Counted from the first letter of the stretch, positions 54,638 through 62,514 are shown. The stretch: 64,000 nt of DNA from Geomobilimonas luticola (GCF_018476905.1 NZ_JAHCVK010000001.1:806001-870000), one strand, 5' to 3'. Notes: generated by a model not told the origin, from the letters alone. Numbers and translations are program-made.

Positions 54638-55107
54638 CCAGGTCTTCCCGATTACCTACCCCGGTTGGCCACGAAGAAGATTGGGCACCCTCCCCTGATA
54701 AGGGGAGGGAAGGGGAGGGGTTAGGGCAGGTTGGGGAAAGGAATCCTTTCCTTCCTTACAACAAGAAACTTGTTGAACTTGCCAGGAATAATCGCAAGAG
54801 TCCCACTTGTACTGAAAGCAAGATATGGAACGAGGTGCTTCGTAAGAGACAGTTTTCCAGCTACAAGTTTCTTCGCCAAAAGCCGATTGACAACTTCATC
54901 GTGGATTTCTACTGCTCGGAATTGCGGTTAGTGATAGAGGTTGACGGTGATGGTCATGCAGGGACAGTGGAATATGACAACGAAAGAACGCGCGTACTGG
55001 AGGCTTATGGGCTTACTGTTGTGCGCTACACCAACGATGAAGTTCTGCGCAATATCGAAGGGATTTACGAAGATTTGTCGAGACGTGTTCGGATCCTGGA
55101 GTGCTAA
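54634..55107 (+). CDS. DUF559 (Vsr-like) endonuclease-domain protein
   Basis: A 157-residue protein. The C-terminal ~115 residues form a complete DUF559 domain: NPFLPYNKKLVELAR, then TESKIWNEVLRKRQFSSYKF, RQKPIDNFIVDFYC and LVIEVDGDGH with the Asp/Glu metal ligands of the very-short-patch-repair-like nuclease fold. The first ~40 residues (SPDKGREGEGLG...) are translated from the left repeat arm and look non-homologous. No better start exists downstream. The TAA stop is the first triplet of the right repeat arm. No B12 role is apparent. Confidence 0.85.
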   Translation: MTRSSRLPTPVGHEEDWAPSPDKGREGEGLGQVGERNPFLPYNKKLVELARNNRKSPTCTESKIWNEVLRKRQFSSYKFLRQKPIDNFIVDFYCSELRLVIEVDGDGHAGTVEYDNERTRVLEAYGLTVVRYTNDEVLRNIEGIYEDLSRRVRILEC

Positions 55108-55136
55108 CCCCTCCCGACCTCCCCTTGTCAGGGGAG
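54690..55136. mobile_element. C/G-rich inverted-repeat cassette carrying a DUF559 ORF
   Basis: The left arm 54690-54723 (CTCCCCTGATAAGGGGAGGG, then AAGGGGAGGGGTTA) faces the right arm 55105-55136 (TAACCCCTCCCGACCTCCCC, then TTGTCAGGGGAG). The DUF559 domain is encoded wholly between the arms. Similar but ORF-free C/G-rich repeats occur at 51189 and in cbiA at 44031. Confidence 0.75.
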
Positions 55137-55183
55137 GAGCCGTCTGGTTTACGTAGGTATTGAATATATTCCAGATTTTGAGG

Positions 55184-55204
55184 TCTTCTCCGTGTCCTCT
55201 GTGG
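55184..55204. repeat. TCCTCTGTGG-type repeat arm at the cobM start
   Basis: CTTCTCCGTGTCCTCTGTGG; the GTG start of cobM lies within it. A similar segment lies at 55987 after cobM in the same orientation. Confidence 0.45.
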
Positions 55205-55986
55205 TTGAAAAAAATATCGTTCATTTCGTCGGCGCCGGACCCGGCGATGCCGAGCTCATCACCGTGAAGGGTGCCCGGCTTCTGCGGGAGGCGGACGTGG
55301 TGGTCTATGCCGGGAGCCTGGTGGACCGGGAGCTGGTCCGGACCCATGCCCGCGACGCGGAGGTGCACGACTCCGCCGGGATGACCCTGGAGGAGACGAC
55401 CGCCGTCCTTGCCCGGGCAGTGGCGGACGGGAGGCGCGCGGTGCGGCTCCATACGGGGGACCCCTCCATTTACGGAGCAATCCAGGAGCAGATGGCGGAG
55501 CTGGACCGGCTCGGGATCGGTTACGAGGTCGTGCCGGGGGTGACGAGCGCCTTCGCCGCGGCGGCGACCCTGAAGCAGGAGCTGACGCTCCCGGAGGTCT
55601 CCCAGACGGTCATCATCACCCGCCTGGCGGGGAAGACGCCGGTTCCCGAGGGGGAACGGCTGCGGGAACTTGCCCGCAGCGGCGCTACCATGGTCATCTA
55701 CCTCTCTGTCGCCATGATCGACCAAGTGGTGGCAGAGCTCCTGGCAGGGGCCTACACCCATGCGACCCCCGTGGCGGTGGTGGCCAGGGCCAGCTGGTCC
55801 GACGAACAGGTGGTGGAAGGGACGCTGGCGGACATTGCAGGGAAAGTCCAGGTTGCCGGGATCGGCAAGCAGGCGCTCATCCTCGTGGGGGACGTGCTGC
55901 GGGCGCGGCGGGAAGGGCTGAAGGCGAAGTCGCTCCTCTACGACAAGGGGTTCAGCCATGGTTGTCGTGAGGGGATAATTACGTAG
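55192..55986 (+). CDS. cobM: Cobalt-precorrin-4 C11-methyltransferase CbiF/CobM
   Basis: A 264-residue SAM-dependent methylase. HFVGAGPGDAELITVKGA, VVYAGSLVDREL, LHTGDPSIYGA and VPGVTSAFAAAA are typical. GTG 55192 has GAGGT eight bases upstream; GTG 55201 is an alternative three codons on. The start codon and first residues derive from a repeat arm. Confidence 0.94.
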   Translation: MSSVVEKNIVHFVGAGPGDAELITVKGARLLREADVVVYAGSLVDRELVRTHARDAEVHDSAGMTLEETTAVLARAVADGRRAVRLHTGDPSIYGAIQEQMAELDRLGIGYEVVPGVTSAFAAAATLKQELTLPEVSQTVIITRLAGKTPVPEGERLRELARSGATMVIYLSVAMIDQVVAELLAGAYTHATPVAVVARASWSDEQVVEGTLADIAGKVQVAGIGKQALILVGDVLRARREGLKAKSLLYDKGFSHGCREGIIT

Positions 55987-56011
55987 TTTTCTCTCGGTGA
56001 CCTCTGTGGCA
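55987..56011. repeat. TCTGTGG-type repeat arm before cbiG
   Basis: TTTTCTCTCGGTGACCTCTG followed by TGG, similar to 55184-55204. No facing arm is found. Confidence 0.4.
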
Positions 56012-56026
56012 GAGGAGTTAGGCGTC

Positions 56027-57082
56027 ATGCATATCGCTATCATCGCCATAACCCGTAACGGAGCCCGGCTCGGGACACGGTTGAGGGAGGGCTTCCCCGA
56101 TGCCCGGCTGTTCGTCCTGCAGAAGTATGCGGGGCAGGCGGGGAAGGGGGCGCAGGGGTTCACCGGCGAGTTGTCCGGCCTGGTGCGGTCACTCTGGCCG
56201 GAGGCGGAAGGGTTCGTGTTCGTCATGGCCGCCGGCATCGTGGTCCGGCTGGTGGCGCCGCTTCTGGAAAGCAAGGAGAAGGACCCGGCGGTGGTGGTGA
56301 TGGACGACGGAGGGCGGTTCGCCATCTCCCTCCTCTCGGGCCACCTGGGGGGAGCCAACGAGCTGGCCTGCCGCTGCGCCTTCATCACCGGCGCCCGGGA
56401 GGTGATAACCACCGCCACCGATGTGAACGACCTCCCCTCCTTCGACTTGCTGGCAAAGGAAGAGGGGTGGGTGATCGACGACCTCTGCCGCGTCAAGACC
56501 CTCAATGCCCTGCTCCTTGACGGGGAGGAGATCGCCGTGGTGGATCCTACGGAGCGGGTCCGTTCCTACTGCCGAGGCCGGGGGAAACTCTCCTTCTTCG
56601 ATACCTTTGTGGAGGCGCTCCAGAGTCCGGCCAAAGGGTATCTTTTCGTCACCAACCGGTTTCTCCCCCCCCAGCTCCAGTCGGAGCGGCTGCTGGTGCT
56701 CCGTCCCCAGAACCTGGTGCTCGGCATCGGCTGCAACAGCGGCACCTCCGCCGATGAGATCGAAGAGGTTGTGCTGGCGAACCTGAAGCGGCTTTTCCTG
56801 GCCATCAGGAGCGTGAAATGCGTCGCCACCGCCCTTGCCAAGCGGGACGAACCGGGGCTGACCGCCTTCGCGGCGAAGTACGCCCTTCCCCTCGTCTGCT
56901 ACGGGAGCGAAGAGTTGAACAGTATCCCGGTCCCTTCCCCACCGTCTCCCCATGCCCAGACGGCCATCGGCGCCATCGGCGTGGCCGAGCCGGCTGCCAT
57001 GCTTGCCTCGGAGGGGGGGAACCTGCTGCTGAAGAAGGTGAAGAGCGGGAACGTGACCCTGGCGGTCGCGGAAATGGCATGA
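56027..57082 (+). CDS. cbiG: Cobalt-precorrin-5A hydrolase CbiG
   Basis: A 351-residue enzyme that opens the delta-lactone and releases acetaldehyde during ring contraction. HLGGANELACRCA in the N-terminal half and LGIGCNSGTSADEIEE and SVKCVATALAKRDE in the C-terminal half are typical. ATG 56027 follows GAGGAGTTAGG; ten upstream in-frame codons come from a repeat arm. Last codons overlap an ATG at 57079. Confidence 0.93.
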   Translation: MHIAIIAITRNGARLGTRLREGFPDARLFVLQKYAGQAGKGAQGFTGELSGLVRSLWPEAEGFVFVMAAGIVVRLVAPLLESKEKDPAVVVMDDGGRFAISLLSGHLGGANELACRCAFITGAREVITTATDVNDLPSFDLLAKEEGWVIDDLCRVKTLNALLLDGEEIAVVDPTERVRSYCRGRGKLSFFDTFVEALQSPAKGYLFVTNRFLPPQLQSERLLVLRPQNLVLGIGCNSGTSADEIEEVVLANLKRLFLAIRSVKCVATALAKRDEPGLTAFAAKYALPLVCYGSEELNSIPVPSPPSPHAQTAIGAIGVAEPAAMLASEGGNLLLKKVKSGNVTLAVAEMA

Positions 57083-57088
57083 AGCAAA

Positions 57089-57526
57089 TTAACAGGGATA
57101 TTCAGGATAATCAGGATGGAAGGCACGATCCTATGCTCTATGAAGATTTGACCAAAAGCATTCTTGGAGCCTGTTTTGAAGTTATGAATGAACTTGGAGC
57201 GGGATTTCTTGAATCTGTCTATGAAAAAGCCTTGATGATAGCACTCTGTGACAGGGGGCTCGCAGTTCACTCTCAAGTGCCACTTTCGGTTTTATTCCGC
57301 GGCGAAAAAGTCGGCGAATTCTTCGCAGATATTTTTGTCGAAGGAAAAGTAATTGTGGAGTTAAAGGCTACCAAATCCCTTGCTCCAGAGCACCAGGCCC
57401 AGCTCATCAACTATCTCAATGCTACCGGTAAAGAAGTTGGTCTTCTCGTCAATTTCGGCCCGACGAAGCTGGAATACAGAAGATTAGAACGTAAGATTTT
57501 ATCCTGATTATCCTGAATATCCCTGT
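57089..57526. mobile_element. Family-2 inverted-repeat cassette carrying a GxxExxY ORF
   Basis: Left arm 57089-57117 (TTAACAGGGATATTCAGG...), right arm 57501-57526 (ATCCTGATTATCCTGAATAT, CCCTGT), a perfect 26-base inverse. The ORF stop TGA (57505-57507) is inside the right arm. The same repeat without an ORF is at 49177-49423. Confidence 0.83.
57133..57507 (+). CDS. GxxExxY protein (PD-(D/E)XK nuclease-like), second copy
   Basis: A 124-residue protein with GFLESVY and a nuclease-like core (EFFADIFVEGK, VIVELKATK). ATG 57133 is chosen because GGAAGG lies nine bases upstream, just after the repeat arm, and it makes the N-terminus match the family; an in-frame ATG at 57079 overlaps the cbiG stop and would translate the arm (INRDIQDNQD). 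It is related to but clearly diverged from the ORF at 47901, and sits in a different repeat family. Confidence 0.85.
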   Translation: MLYEDLTKSILGACFEVMNELGAGFLESVYEKALMIALCDRGLAVHSQVPLSVLFRGEKVGEFFADIFVEGKVIVELKATKSLAPEHQAQLINYLNATGKEVGLLVNFGPTKLEYRRLERKILS

Positions 57527-57547
57527 AAATTGATTGAGGTTTTTTTT

Positions 57548-59908
57548 ATGTCCAAGTTATTCGTCGTCGGGACCGGTCCCGGCGATCTGAAACATATGAC
57601 CTACGAGGCCCGGTCGGCACTGGAGGCGGCGGAGGTGGTGGTCGGCTACAAGACCTATCTGGACCTCGTCGCCCCTCTTCTCTGGGGGAAGGATGTTGTG
57701 TCATCCGGCATGCGCGGCGAGGTGGAGCGCTGCCGCGAGGCGCTCCTCATCGCGTCGGAAGGGCGCGACGTGGCCCTGGTATCCGGCGGCGATGCAGGGA
57801 TCTACGGCATGGCCGGGCTGGTCCTGGAACTGGCCCGGGAGCTGCAAAGTCCGCCGGAGGTGGTCATCGTGCCGGGGGTGTCGGCGGTCCAGGCGGCTGC
57901 TGCGGTGCTTGGCGCCCCCCTCATGCACGACTTCGCGGTAATCTCCCTTTCGGACCTGCTGACCCCGTGGGATGCCATCGAGCGCCGGCTGGCGGCGGTG
58001 GCGGCCGCCGATTTCGTGGTGGCTCTCTACAACCCCCGCAGCAAGGGGCGGGTGACCCAGATCGAGGAGGCGCAGCGGATCATGCTCGCAGCCCGCTCCG
58101 CAACGACGCCGGTGGGGATCGTCCGGAACGCCCTGCGCGCCGGGGAGGAGCGGGTGGTCACCACCCTGGAGGAGATGCTCGATCACGACATCGACATGTT
58201 CTCCCTTGTCATCATCGGCAATTCAACCACCTTCGTGGACGACGGGGGGAGGATGATCACGCCGCGGGGGTATGATGCCGGGACCAGGAACCCGGGACCA
58301 GACTACGGGCCTGAAGGACCCGGGACCGGGAAATCCCTTAAAACGACCGCCGAACACCGGTTCCCAGTCCCCAATCCCCGGTCCCTGATGATCTGCGGTA
58401 CCGGGTCGGACGTGGGGAAGTCGGTGCTGACGGCCGGCCTCTGCCGCATCCTGAAACGGCGCGGGCTCAATGTAGCTCCGTTCAAGTCCCAGAACATGGC
58501 CCTCAATTCGGCGGTGACGCCGGAAGGGGGGGAGATCGGCCGGGCCCAGGCGGTACAGGCTGCGGCGTGCTGTCTCCTTCCCCATACCGACATGAACCCG
58601 GTGCTCCTGAAACCCAATTCCGACACGGGAAGCCAGGTAATCGTCCAGGGGAAGGTGGTCGGCACCATGGCGGTCCGGGAGTACAACGCCTACAAGCCGA
58701 AGGCGTTCAGGAAGGTGGAGGAGAGCTACGGCCGGCTGGCGTCGGCCCATGACTTCGTCGTCATCGAGGGGGCGGGGAGCATCGCCGAGATCAACCTGAA
58801 GGCCCACGACATAGCCAACCTGCGGGTGGCGAAGATGGCCGGCTGTCCGGCCATTCTGGTCGCCGATATCGACCGTGGAGGGGTGTTCGCCCAGATCGTC
58901 GGTACCCTGGAACTGCTGGAGCCTTCCGAACGGGCGCTGGTCAAGGGGGTGGTCATCAACAAGTTCCGTGGTGACCCTTCGCTGCTCACCCCGGGGATCG
59001 ACTTCGTGGAGCGGCGGACCGGCGTGCCGGTGCTCGGGGTGGTGCCGTACTTCACCGGCTTCCGCCTGCCGGAAGAGGACAGCGTCGCACTGGCAAGGCG
59101 GGGACCGGGGACCGGGGACCGGGGACCGGGAACTGCCAAAGACAAAATCAATGTTGGCGTGGTGAAGCTGCCGCGCATCTCCAACTATACGGATTTCGAC
59201 ACCCTGGAAGCAGAGCCGGACGTGGAACTCCGCTACATCGAGCATCCCCATGAACTGACGGAACTCGACCTGCTCATTCTGCCGGGGAGCAAGTCGACCA
59301 TCGCCGATCTCTTCTTCCTCATGGAGAACGGGCTGTTCGGGGCGATACTGGCGTTCCCCGGGCAGATCGCCGGCATCTGCGGTGGTTTCCAGATGCTCGG
59401 CAAGCATATCCTCGATCCGGTCGGCGTGGAGTCGTCCATTGTGGAGGCTGACGGACTGGGACTTCTCGACGCCACCACCACCATGCTCCCCGAAAAAGAG
59501 ACCCACCAGGTGGAGGCCCAGCTGCTGCAGGGGGGGAGCATGGTCGCTCCCAAGTGCCGGTCCGCGGAACTGAACGGCTACGAGATCCACATGGGGGAAA
59601 CGCTGGTCGGCGAAGGTTCGCGGTCGTTCGCCTTCATCTCCAGCCGGTCGGGCAACCCGGTGAAGGTGCGGGACGGCGCGGTCTCTTCCGACGGGCGGGT
59701 GTTCGGTACCTACCTGCACGGCATCTTCGACAATATCCCGTTCCGCACCGCCTACCTGAACCGCATCCGGAAAGAAAAGGGGTTGCCGCTGCCGGTCACG
59801 GCTGGAGTGACGGACGACCCCTTCGATCTCCTGGCTGTGCACCTGGAAAAGCACCTGGACATGGAGCGGCTGCTGGCGATCTGCGGCCTGGAAACCACCG
59901 AAGGTTAA
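57548..59908 (+). CDS. cobJ-cobQ: Fused precorrin-3B C17-methyltransferase and cobyric acid synthase (CobJ/CbiH-CobQ/CbiP)
   Basis: A 786-residue fusion. Residues 1-243 are CobJ/CbiH (VVGTGPGDLKHMTYEA, SGGDAGIYGMAGL, LYNPRSKGRVTQ), which contracts the ring by C17 methylation. Residues 281-786 are CobQ/CbiP (CGTGSDVGKSVLTAGL, FKSQNMALNS, GATase Cys in AGICGGFQMLG), which amidates four side chains. The linker, about 244-280, is encoded by a GGGACC palindrome, and a second insert (RRGPGTGDRGPGTAK, about 517-531) comes from tandem GGGGACC units. Normally these are separate genes. GAGGTTTTTTT precedes ATG 57548. Confidence 0.92.
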   Translation: MSKLFVVGTGPGDLKHMTYEARSALEAAEVVVGYKTYLDLVAPLLWGKDVVSSGMRGEVERCREALLIASEGRDVALVSGGDAGIYGMAGLVLELARELQSPPEVVIVPGVSAVQAAAAVLGAPLMHDFAVISLSDLLTPWDAIERRLAAVAAADFVVALYNPRSKGRVTQIEEAQRIMLAARSATTPVGIVRNALRAGEERVVTTLEEMLDHDIDMFSLVIIGNSTTFVDDGGRMITPRGYDAGTRNPGPDYGPEGPGTGKSLKTTAEHRFPVPNPRSLMICGTGSDVGKSVLTAGLCRILKRRGLNVAPFKSQNMALNSAVTPEGGEIGRAQAVQAAACCLLPHTDMNPVLLKPNSDTGSQVIVQGKVVGTMAVREYNAYKPKAFRKVEESYGRLASAHDFVVIEGAGSIAEINLKAHDIANLRVAKMAGCPAILVADIDRGGVFAQIVGTLELLEPSERALVKGVVINKFRGDPSLLTPGIDFVERRTGVPVLGVVPYFTGFRLPEEDSVALARRGPGTGDRGPGTAKDKINVGVVKLPRISNYTDFDTLEAEPDVELRYIEHPHELTELDLLILPGSKSTIADLFFLMENGLFGAILAFPGQIAGICGGFQMLGKHILDPVGVESSIVEADGLGLLDATTTMLPEKETHQVEAQLLQGGSMVAPKCRSAELNGYEIHMGETLVGEGSRSFAFISSRSGNPVKVRDGAVSSDGRVFGTYLHGIFDNIPFRTAYLNRIRKEKGLPLPVTAGVTDDPFDLLAVHLEKHLDMERLLAICGLETTEG
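58279..58386. repeat. GGGACC palindromic element at the cobJ-cobQ junction
   Basis: GGGACCAGGAACCCGGGACC (left) faces GTCCCCAATCCCCGGTCCC (right); between them lies GGGCCTGAAGGACCCGGGAC, the block shared with addA and cbiD. It is in-frame and forms the inter-domain linker. Confidence 0.8.
59100..59127. repeat. Tandem (GGGGACC)4 inside cobQ
   Basis: Four perfect 7-bp units. Since 7 is not a multiple of 3, gain or loss of one unit would shift the cobQ frame. Confidence 0.85.
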
Positions 59909-59939
59909 CCGATGAGGCAGAAACAAAAATCCTGGTAAG

Positions 59940-60054
59940 GAAACACGGAAAAAGCGGAAGCTACGGACAAAGGCGGATTTAACGGCAACACCACATTCGA
60001 TTATGATTTTATCCGCCGTTATCCGGTTTTTCCGCTTCTTCCGTGTGCTATTCC
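59940..60054. repeat. Family-1 inverted repeat, empty
   Basis: Left arm 59940-59982 (GAAACACGGAAAAAGCGGAA...), right arm 60007-60054 (...CTTCTTCCGTGTGCTATTCC), between cobQ and cbiB. Confidence 0.85.
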
Positions 60055-60104
60055 GGATTGGGGCTGTTTATCCCATCCCATAGTTGCGAACTGTTCAGGG
60101 CTAC

Positions 60105-61067
60105 GTGATAGTGCATTTTCCCCAGACTACGGCAGTGATCCTTGCCGCCATCATCCTCGACCTTCTTCTCGGCGACCCGCGCTGGTTTCCCCATCCCGTG
60201 GTGGGGATCGGGCGGCTCATCACGTTCCTGGAGCCCCGCCTGCGCCGGCTGATTCCTTCCGAGCGCGCGGCCGGCTTCGTCCTCCTCGTCATGACGGTCG
60301 GCATCACCGCCGGTCTTGCCTTTGCTCTCCTGCGGGGCGCCTATTCACTCAACGCCGGTGTCGGTTTCGTCGTTGCGGTCGTTCTTGCCTGGAGCTGCCT
60401 TGCCGCCCGTTCCCTCCACCGGGAATCCCGGCTGGTGGCGGACGCCCTGGAGCGTGGCGATATTGGCGCGGCGCGGCGCTCCCTCTCCTGCATCGTCGGG
60501 CGGGACACGGCGGCGCTTGAGGAACCGGAAATCTGGCGGGGGGTGGTGGAGACCGTGGCGGAGAACAGCTCCGACGGGGTGATCGCCCCCCTTCTCTGCC
60601 TCATGCTTGGCGGCCCCCCCCTTGCCCTGGCCTACAAGGCGGTCAATACCCTCGACTCCATGGTAGGCTACCGGAACGAGCGCTACCTCCAGTTCGGCTG
60701 GGCATCGGCCCGTTTTGACGACCTGGTCAACTGGCTGCCGGCCCGGCTGACCGGCCTCCTCATGGTTGCGGCTGCTCCCCTTGTTGGTCTCTCCGGGACC
60801 AACGCCTGGCGCATCATGCGGCGCGATGGCCGCAACCACAGCTCCCCCAACAGCGGCATTCCCGAGGCGGCCGCCGCCGGGGCGCTGGGGGTGCAGCTGG
60901 GGGGGACGAATTTCTACTTCGGGAAACCGGTGGAGAAACCGACCATCGGCGATCCCGAAAAACCCCTTGGTTTGGCTGCCTACCGGGGGGTGGTGCGGCT
61001 CATGTACGGATCGTTGTTTCTGCTGGTGGGAGTGTGGATTGCCATGCGGGGAATAGCATTGTTGTGA
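60105..61067 (+). CDS. cbiB: Adenosylcobinamide-phosphate synthase CbiB
   Basis: A 320-residue membrane protein that attaches aminopropanol phosphate to cobyric acid. LDLLLGDPRWFPHPVVGIG, TVAENSSDGVIAPL and NTLDSMVGYRNERY are conserved. GTG 60105 or 60111 are the best starts (AGGG at 60097-60100); an upstream TTG at 60084 is less likely. Confidence 0.93.
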   Translation: MIVHFPQTTAVILAAIILDLLLGDPRWFPHPVVGIGRLITFLEPRLRRLIPSERAAGFVLLVMTVGITAGLAFALLRGAYSLNAGVGFVVAVVLAWSCLAARSLHRESRLVADALERGDIGAARRSLSCIVGRDTAALEEPEIWRGVVETVAENSSDGVIAPLLCLMLGGPPLALAYKAVNTLDSMVGYRNERYLQFGWASARFDDLVNWLPARLTGLLMVAAAPLVGLSGTNAWRIMRRDGRNHSSPNSGIPEAAAAGALGVQLGGTNFYFGKPVEKPTIGDPEKPLGLAAYRGVVRLMYGSLFLLVGVWIAMRGIALL

Positions 61068-61081
61068 CAGAGTCAAAGACG

Positions 61082-61310
61082 GAATCGGACGCGGATAAAA
61101 GCGAAACCGGCGGATAAACCAGACCCGAATAGTACACGGAAGAAGCGGAAACCCTGAATAGCACACGGAAACGGCGGAAACTTCCGATAAAGGCGGATTT
61201 AACGGCAAAATCCAGGTTGAAGGTTTTTTTATCCGCTTTTATCCGGTTTTTTCCGCCTTTTCCGTGTCCCCTTAAAGGGTTCCAGCTTTTAATCCGTGTC
61301 CCGTTCAATT
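61082..61310. repeat. Nested family-1 inverted repeats
   Basis: Three left-type arms (near 61082, 61128 and 61157-61200) and two right-type arms (61229-61270 and 61291-61310), suggesting insertion of one repeat into another between cbiB and cobD. No ORF inside. Confidence 0.75.
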
Positions 61311-61342
61311 TCGAGATCTCTGTGCTGAAAGGTTTTAACGTA

Positions 61343-62422
61343 ATGTCCACTGACTTCGAACATGGCGGCAATGTCTTTGCCGTTGCCCGTTCCCTCGGGA
61401 TCGCCCCGGAGGAGCTGCTGGATTTTTCCGCCAGCATCAATCCCCTCGGTATGGCCCCCGCCGTGCGGGAGGCGGTCATGGCCTCCTTCGACCGGCTGCT
61501 CCACTACCCGGACAGCGAGGCGACGGAGCTCAGATGTGCCCTGGCGGCGCTCCACGGGGTGACCGAGCAGAATATCTGCGTGGCCAACGGTTCCACGGAA
61601 CTTATCTACCTGGCTCCCCGGCTGGTGGAGGGGAAGCGGGGGCTGATCGTCGCTCCCCCCTTTGCCGAGTACGCCAAGGCCCTGACGCTGGCCGGCTGGT
61701 CCGTGGACTATCACGAGCTGCGCCCCGCGGACGGGTTTGTACTCGATCCGGAACGGCTGAGGGAGCAGCTGGGGGGGGGATACGACATCCTCTTCCTCGG
61801 CAATCCGGGGAATCCCACCGGTCGGCTGGTTCCCCGGGCCGAGGTGGCGGAACTCCTGGATATCTGTCGTGCCGCGGGGACCTTCCTGGTCCTGGACGAG
61901 GCATTCATGGACTTCTGCGAGGAGGGGTCGGCGAAGGAGCTGGTGTGCCGGAACGACCGGGCCGTGCTTTTCCGCTCCCTGACCAAATTTTATGCCCTCC
62001 CCGGATTGCGGCTCGGGTGCGCCATCGGTTCCCCCAAGGTGATCGCACGGTTGCAGGCGCTGCGTGGCCCCTGGAGCGTGAACGGCGTGGCCCAGGTGGC
62101 GGGGCTTGCCTCCCTGGCCGATGGAGAGTATCGTGGACGGACTCTCGCCCTTATCGACAAAGAGCGGGAACGGCTTCTGGCCGGCCTTGGCCGGATAGCG
62201 GGGCTGAAACCATACCGCTCGGCGGCCAACTACCTGCTCGTGGAGATCGTGCAGGGGCCGGCAGCCGGCGAGCTCTGCCGCAAGCTGCTCGCGGAACGGA
62301 TTCTCCTGAGAAACTGCGCCAATTTTGCCGGGCTTGACAATCGTTTCTTCCGGGTGGCGGTACGGGGCCGGGAAGAGAACGAACGGCTCCTGGCAGCTCT
62401 TGCCACTGTCCTGGCCACCTGA
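61343..62422 (+). CDS. cobD: L-threonine-O-3-phosphate decarboxylase-like CobD
   Basis: A 359-residue PLP enzyme of the aminotransferase fold class I. EHGGNVFAVARSLG and DFSASINPLGM at the N-terminus are typical of CobD; GNPGNPTGRLVP and the PLP-lysine region RSLTKFYALPGLRLG follow. It makes aminopropanol phosphate for CbiB. ATG 61343 has AAAGG upstream; the longer frame is repeat sequence. A HisC-like role is unlikely given context. Last gene of the B12 cluster. Confidence 0.9.
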   Translation: MSTDFEHGGNVFAVARSLGIAPEELLDFSASINPLGMAPAVREAVMASFDRLLHYPDSEATELRCALAALHGVTEQNICVANGSTELIYLAPRLVEGKRGLIVAPPFAEYAKALTLAGWSVDYHELRPADGFVLDPERLREQLGGGYDILFLGNPGNPTGRLVPRAEVAELLDICRAAGTFLVLDEAFMDFCEEGSAKELVCRNDRAVLFRSLTKFYALPGLRLGCAIGSPKVIARLQALRGPWSVNGVAQVAGLASLADGEYRGRTLALIDKERERLLAGLGRIAGLKPYRSAANYLLVEIVQGPAAGELCRKLLAERILLRNCANFAGLDNRFFRVAVRGREENERLLAALATVLAT

Positions 62423-62448
62423 CGACATCTCCCCTTCCCCCTTTCTCC

Positions 62449-62476
62449 TTGACAAGCGGTCCAGGACCGGTATCAT
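62449..62476 (+). promoter_or_regulatory. Promoter of the zinc uptake operon
   Basis: TTGACA (62449-62454), 16-base spacer, TATCAT (62471-62476), directly followed by the operator at 62481. Confidence 0.6.
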
Positions 62477-62480
62477 CTGG

Positions 62481-62497
62481 ATGGAAACCATTTTCAT
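62481..62497. promoter_or_regulatory. Fur/Zur-type operator
   Basis: ATGGAAACCATTTTCAT is a 17-bp dyad (ATG.AAA...TTT.CAT) at the expected transcription start, so binding would block initiation. The downstream Fur-family gene is the obvious ligand. Confidence 0.6.
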
Positions 62498-62514
62498 TTA
62501 GGACGGGCCCCCCC

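Noticed and set aside
57079-57132. ATG at 57079 as start of the second GxxExxY gene
   Set aside because: Possible by ATGA coupling with cbiG, but it would translate the repeat arm, and ATG 57133 has GGAAGG and a family-like N-terminus. Kept as an alternative only.
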